This document shows positions 62,807 to 64,000 of a DNA stretch of 64,000 nucleotides, in pieces. The position numbers and the translations under genes are program-made. The notes below the pieces were generated by a model that was not told the origin of the DNA, searched no databases, and was given only the letters and a program-made list of their open reading frames with translations. The stretch covers positions 1 to 64,000 of the forward strand of contig JAILCP010000058.1 of the NCBI GenBank assembly GCA_024680055.1, written 5' to 3'. This DNA comes from Lachnospiraceae bacterium. Lineage in GTDB: Bacteria; Bacillota; Clostridia; Lachnospirales; Lachnospiraceae. How positions within the stretch are numbered: position 1 is the first letter of the stretch; each line of letters opens with the position of its first letter.

Positions 62807-63808
62807 ATGAAGAAAAAATTGTTGGCAGTGTTATTAGCATCTGCTATGGTATTTGGTCTTGCAGCATGCGGATCAAGTACAGAGAAGAAGGAGAGCAGTG
62901 ACGATTCCAAGAAAACAGAAGAATCCAGTGACTTAATCAAAGTTGGTATTATTAACAACGACCCGAACGAGTCCGGATATCGTACCGCTAATGACAAAGA
63001 TTTGCAGGCAATGTTTACTAAGGAAAATGGCTATGATGCAACATTTGCATACAGCTTAAAGAACGATGAGCAGATTTCAGCAGCTCAGAAGATGATTACT
63101 GACGGTGTTGATTATTTACTTTTATCAGCAGCTGATACATCCGGTTGGGATTCTGTATTAAAAGATGCTCAGGATGCAGGAACAAGAGTCATCTTATTTG
63201 ACCGTACCATCGATGCAGATGAGAGCTTATATGAAGCTTCTATCGTTTCCGATATGGCTAAAGAAGGTGAAACAGCTTGTGACTGGTTAAAAGAACAGAA
63301 ACTTGATACTTACAACATTATCCACATTCAGGGTGTTATGGGATCTGCAGCTCAGAAGGGACGTTCTGAAGCACTTAACAAAACAGCTGAATCTGAAGGA
63401 TGGAACATTGTTACACAGCAGACAGCTGAGTGGAACGCAGAAAAGGCACAGCAGATTGTTCAGTCCGTTATCGATGCAGGAACAGAATTTAATGTAATCT
63501 ATGCAGAAAACGACGACATGGCAAAAGGTGCTGTAGCAGCTCTTGACAAAGCAAACATCTCCCACGGCGTAAAAGGTGACGTTTTAGTTATGGGATATGA
63601 CTGCAACAAGTGGGCATTACAGGAACTCTTAGATGGAAACTGGAACTATGACGGACAGTGTAACCCATTCCAGGCAAGCTACATTGATGAAATCATCAAG
63701 AAACTTGAAAATGGCGAAACATTAGAAGAAAAGACCATCGTTATGGATGAAAAAGGTTTCGATGCTAAGACAATCACAGAAGAGGATGTTGAAAAATACG
63801 GAATCTAA
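62807..63808 (+). CDS. Sugar ABC transporter substrate-binding lipoprotein
   Basis: 333 residues. Signal peptide with lipobox GLAACG (Cys about 21), a short Ser/Lys/Glu linker, then a type I periplasmic-binding fold like that of YtfQ or galactose-binding proteins (VGIINNDPNESGYRTAND, ILFDRTID). Sequence tracks the sensor lipoprotein at 58728 along its length, so the two are paralogues. TGAGGAGG ribosome site. A terminator separates it from the ATPase gene, a common way to make more receptor than pump. Confidence 0.93.
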   Translation: MKKKLLAVLLASAMVFGLAACGSSTEKKESSDDSKKTEESSDLIKVGIINNDPNESGYRTANDKDLQAMFTKENGYDATFAYSLKNDEQISAAQKMITDGVDYLLLSAADTSGWDSVLKDAQDAGTRVILFDRTIDADESLYEASIVSDMAKEGETACDWLKEQKLDTYNIIHIQGVMGSAAQKGRSEALNKTAESEGWNIVTQQTAEWNAEKAQQIVQSVIDAGTEFNVIYAENDDMAKGAVAALDKANISHGVKGDVLVMGYDCNKWALQELLDGNWNYDGQCNPFQASYIDEIIKKLENGETLEEKTIVMDEKGFDAKTITEEDVEKYGI

Positions 63809-63834
63809 TGTAATTTAAAAATTATTGAACTTAG

Positions 63835-63871
63835 GGGCGCGGTACAGCGTTACTTGTACCGTGCCCTTTTT
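63835..63871 (+). terminator. Intra-operon terminator between binding protein and ATPase genes
   Basis: A 12-bp stem GGGCGCGGTACA / TGTACCGTGCCC (one G-U), 8-nt loop, five T. No new promoter is visible in the 25 nt that follow, so downstream genes probably rely on read-through. Confidence 0.9.
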
Positions 63872-63896
63872 AGAAAAATAAAGGAGTGACACGCTG

Positions 63897-64000
63897 GTGA
63901 AGGAAAATACCATTTTGGAAATGAAAAATATTCATAAAAGATTCCCTGGCGTCAAGGCGTTACAAGGTGTGGATTTCTCTTTGAACAAAGGTGAAATTCA
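63897..64000 (+). CDS. Sugar ABC transporter ATP-binding protein, N-terminal part (cut by window end)
   Basis: GTG 63897 with AAGGAG about 10 nt upstream opens a frame that runs to the window edge (34 residues). MKNIHKRFPGVKALQGVDFSL is the usual start of MglA/RbsA/XylG-type tandem ATPases. The Walker A motif would fall just beyond the end. It belongs with the binding protein upstream. Confidence 0.88.
   Translation, partial: MKENTILEMKNIHKRFPGVKALQGVDFSLNKGEI

Noticed and set aside
1-64000. Mobile element, prophage, integron, CRISPR or defence island
   Set aside because: No transposase, integrase, phage, cas or restriction genes were found, and the gene order is housekeeping throughout with uniform composition as far as I can judge by eye.

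Overview
This window looks like a chromosomal segment of a low-GC Gram-positive anaerobe of class Clostridia, most likely Lachnospiraceae. The clues are the gene content (iron-sulfur serine dehydratase, GltA-like flavoprotein without its large subunit nearby, RNase Y, NAD-dependent ligase, MEP-pathway dxs), the T-box-controlled thrS, the SOS box before recA, strong AGGAGG ribosome binding sites with frequent GTG/TTG starts, and the AT-rich sigma-A promoters. The family assignment is inference from protein resemblance; no 16S gene is present. Every gene but one (a GntR-type regulator near the right end) lies on the + strand, as expected for the leading strand of a replichore.

Layout. 1-2 kb: preQ1 (queuosine precursor) operon queE(partial)-folE-queC-queF, then an NCS2 purine permease. 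3.5-5.4 kb: an orphan oligopeptide-binding lipoprotein. 5.4-5.8 kb: a gene-free stretch that appears to encode a promoter-to-terminator small RNA. 5.8-9.5 kb: a SEC-C protein, a T-box leader plus thrS, and lgt. 9.6-19.4 kb: a reduced division/cell wall (dcw) cluster mraZ-rsmH-ftsL-ftsI // mraY-murD-ftsW-ftsQ // ftsZ, with its own promoters at three points and a 10-bp-phased operator in front of mraZ. 19.7-23.7 kb: a secreted protein with a possible cysteine-hydrolase domain, then an operon of an unknown protein, a DapF-family protein that has lost both catalytic cysteines, and argS. 23.8-30.7 kb: L-serine dehydratase (two subunits), an ABC half-transporter, two CobW-type GTPases (one with a very His-rich linker, the other fused to a YcgQ/DUF1980-like domain), a 39-residue ORF and a GltA-like oxidoreductase. 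30.8-38.3 kb: rnhA, a 50-residue membrane protein, alaS, rpsU, prfC, trxA and an SOS-controlled recA-recX. 38.4-43.1 kb: a degenerate-GGDEF/EAL protein, bcp, flavodoxin, rny and tRNA-Arg(CCG). 43.1-57.2 kb: an SH3 surface protein, an RsuA-family pseudouridine synthase, ligA, an Asp23 protein, the nusB-xseA-xseB-ispA-dxs-tlyA-nadK-recN operon, and the tRNA-related genes tcdA and ttcA. 57.2-64 kb: a carbohydrate-sensing and uptake locus.

The sugar locus couples a YesM-type histidine kinase, a YtfQ-like sugar-binding lipoprotein and a YesN-type AraC response regulator in one operon. It is followed by a convergent AraR-like GntR regulator and by a second, paralogous sugar-binding lipoprotein that precedes the ABC ATPase cut by the window edge. 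One binding protein probably senses and the other probably transports.

Most of the window is housekeeping. The items most worth follow-up are the cysteine-less DapF homologue, the CobW-DUF1980 fusion beside a His-rich CobW, the orphan sRNA candidate, the tripartite sugar sensor, the phased MraZ operator, and three small features absent from the ORF track (the 39- and 50-residue ORFs and the sRNA). No CRISPR array, prophage, insertion sequence or rRNA gene was seen.
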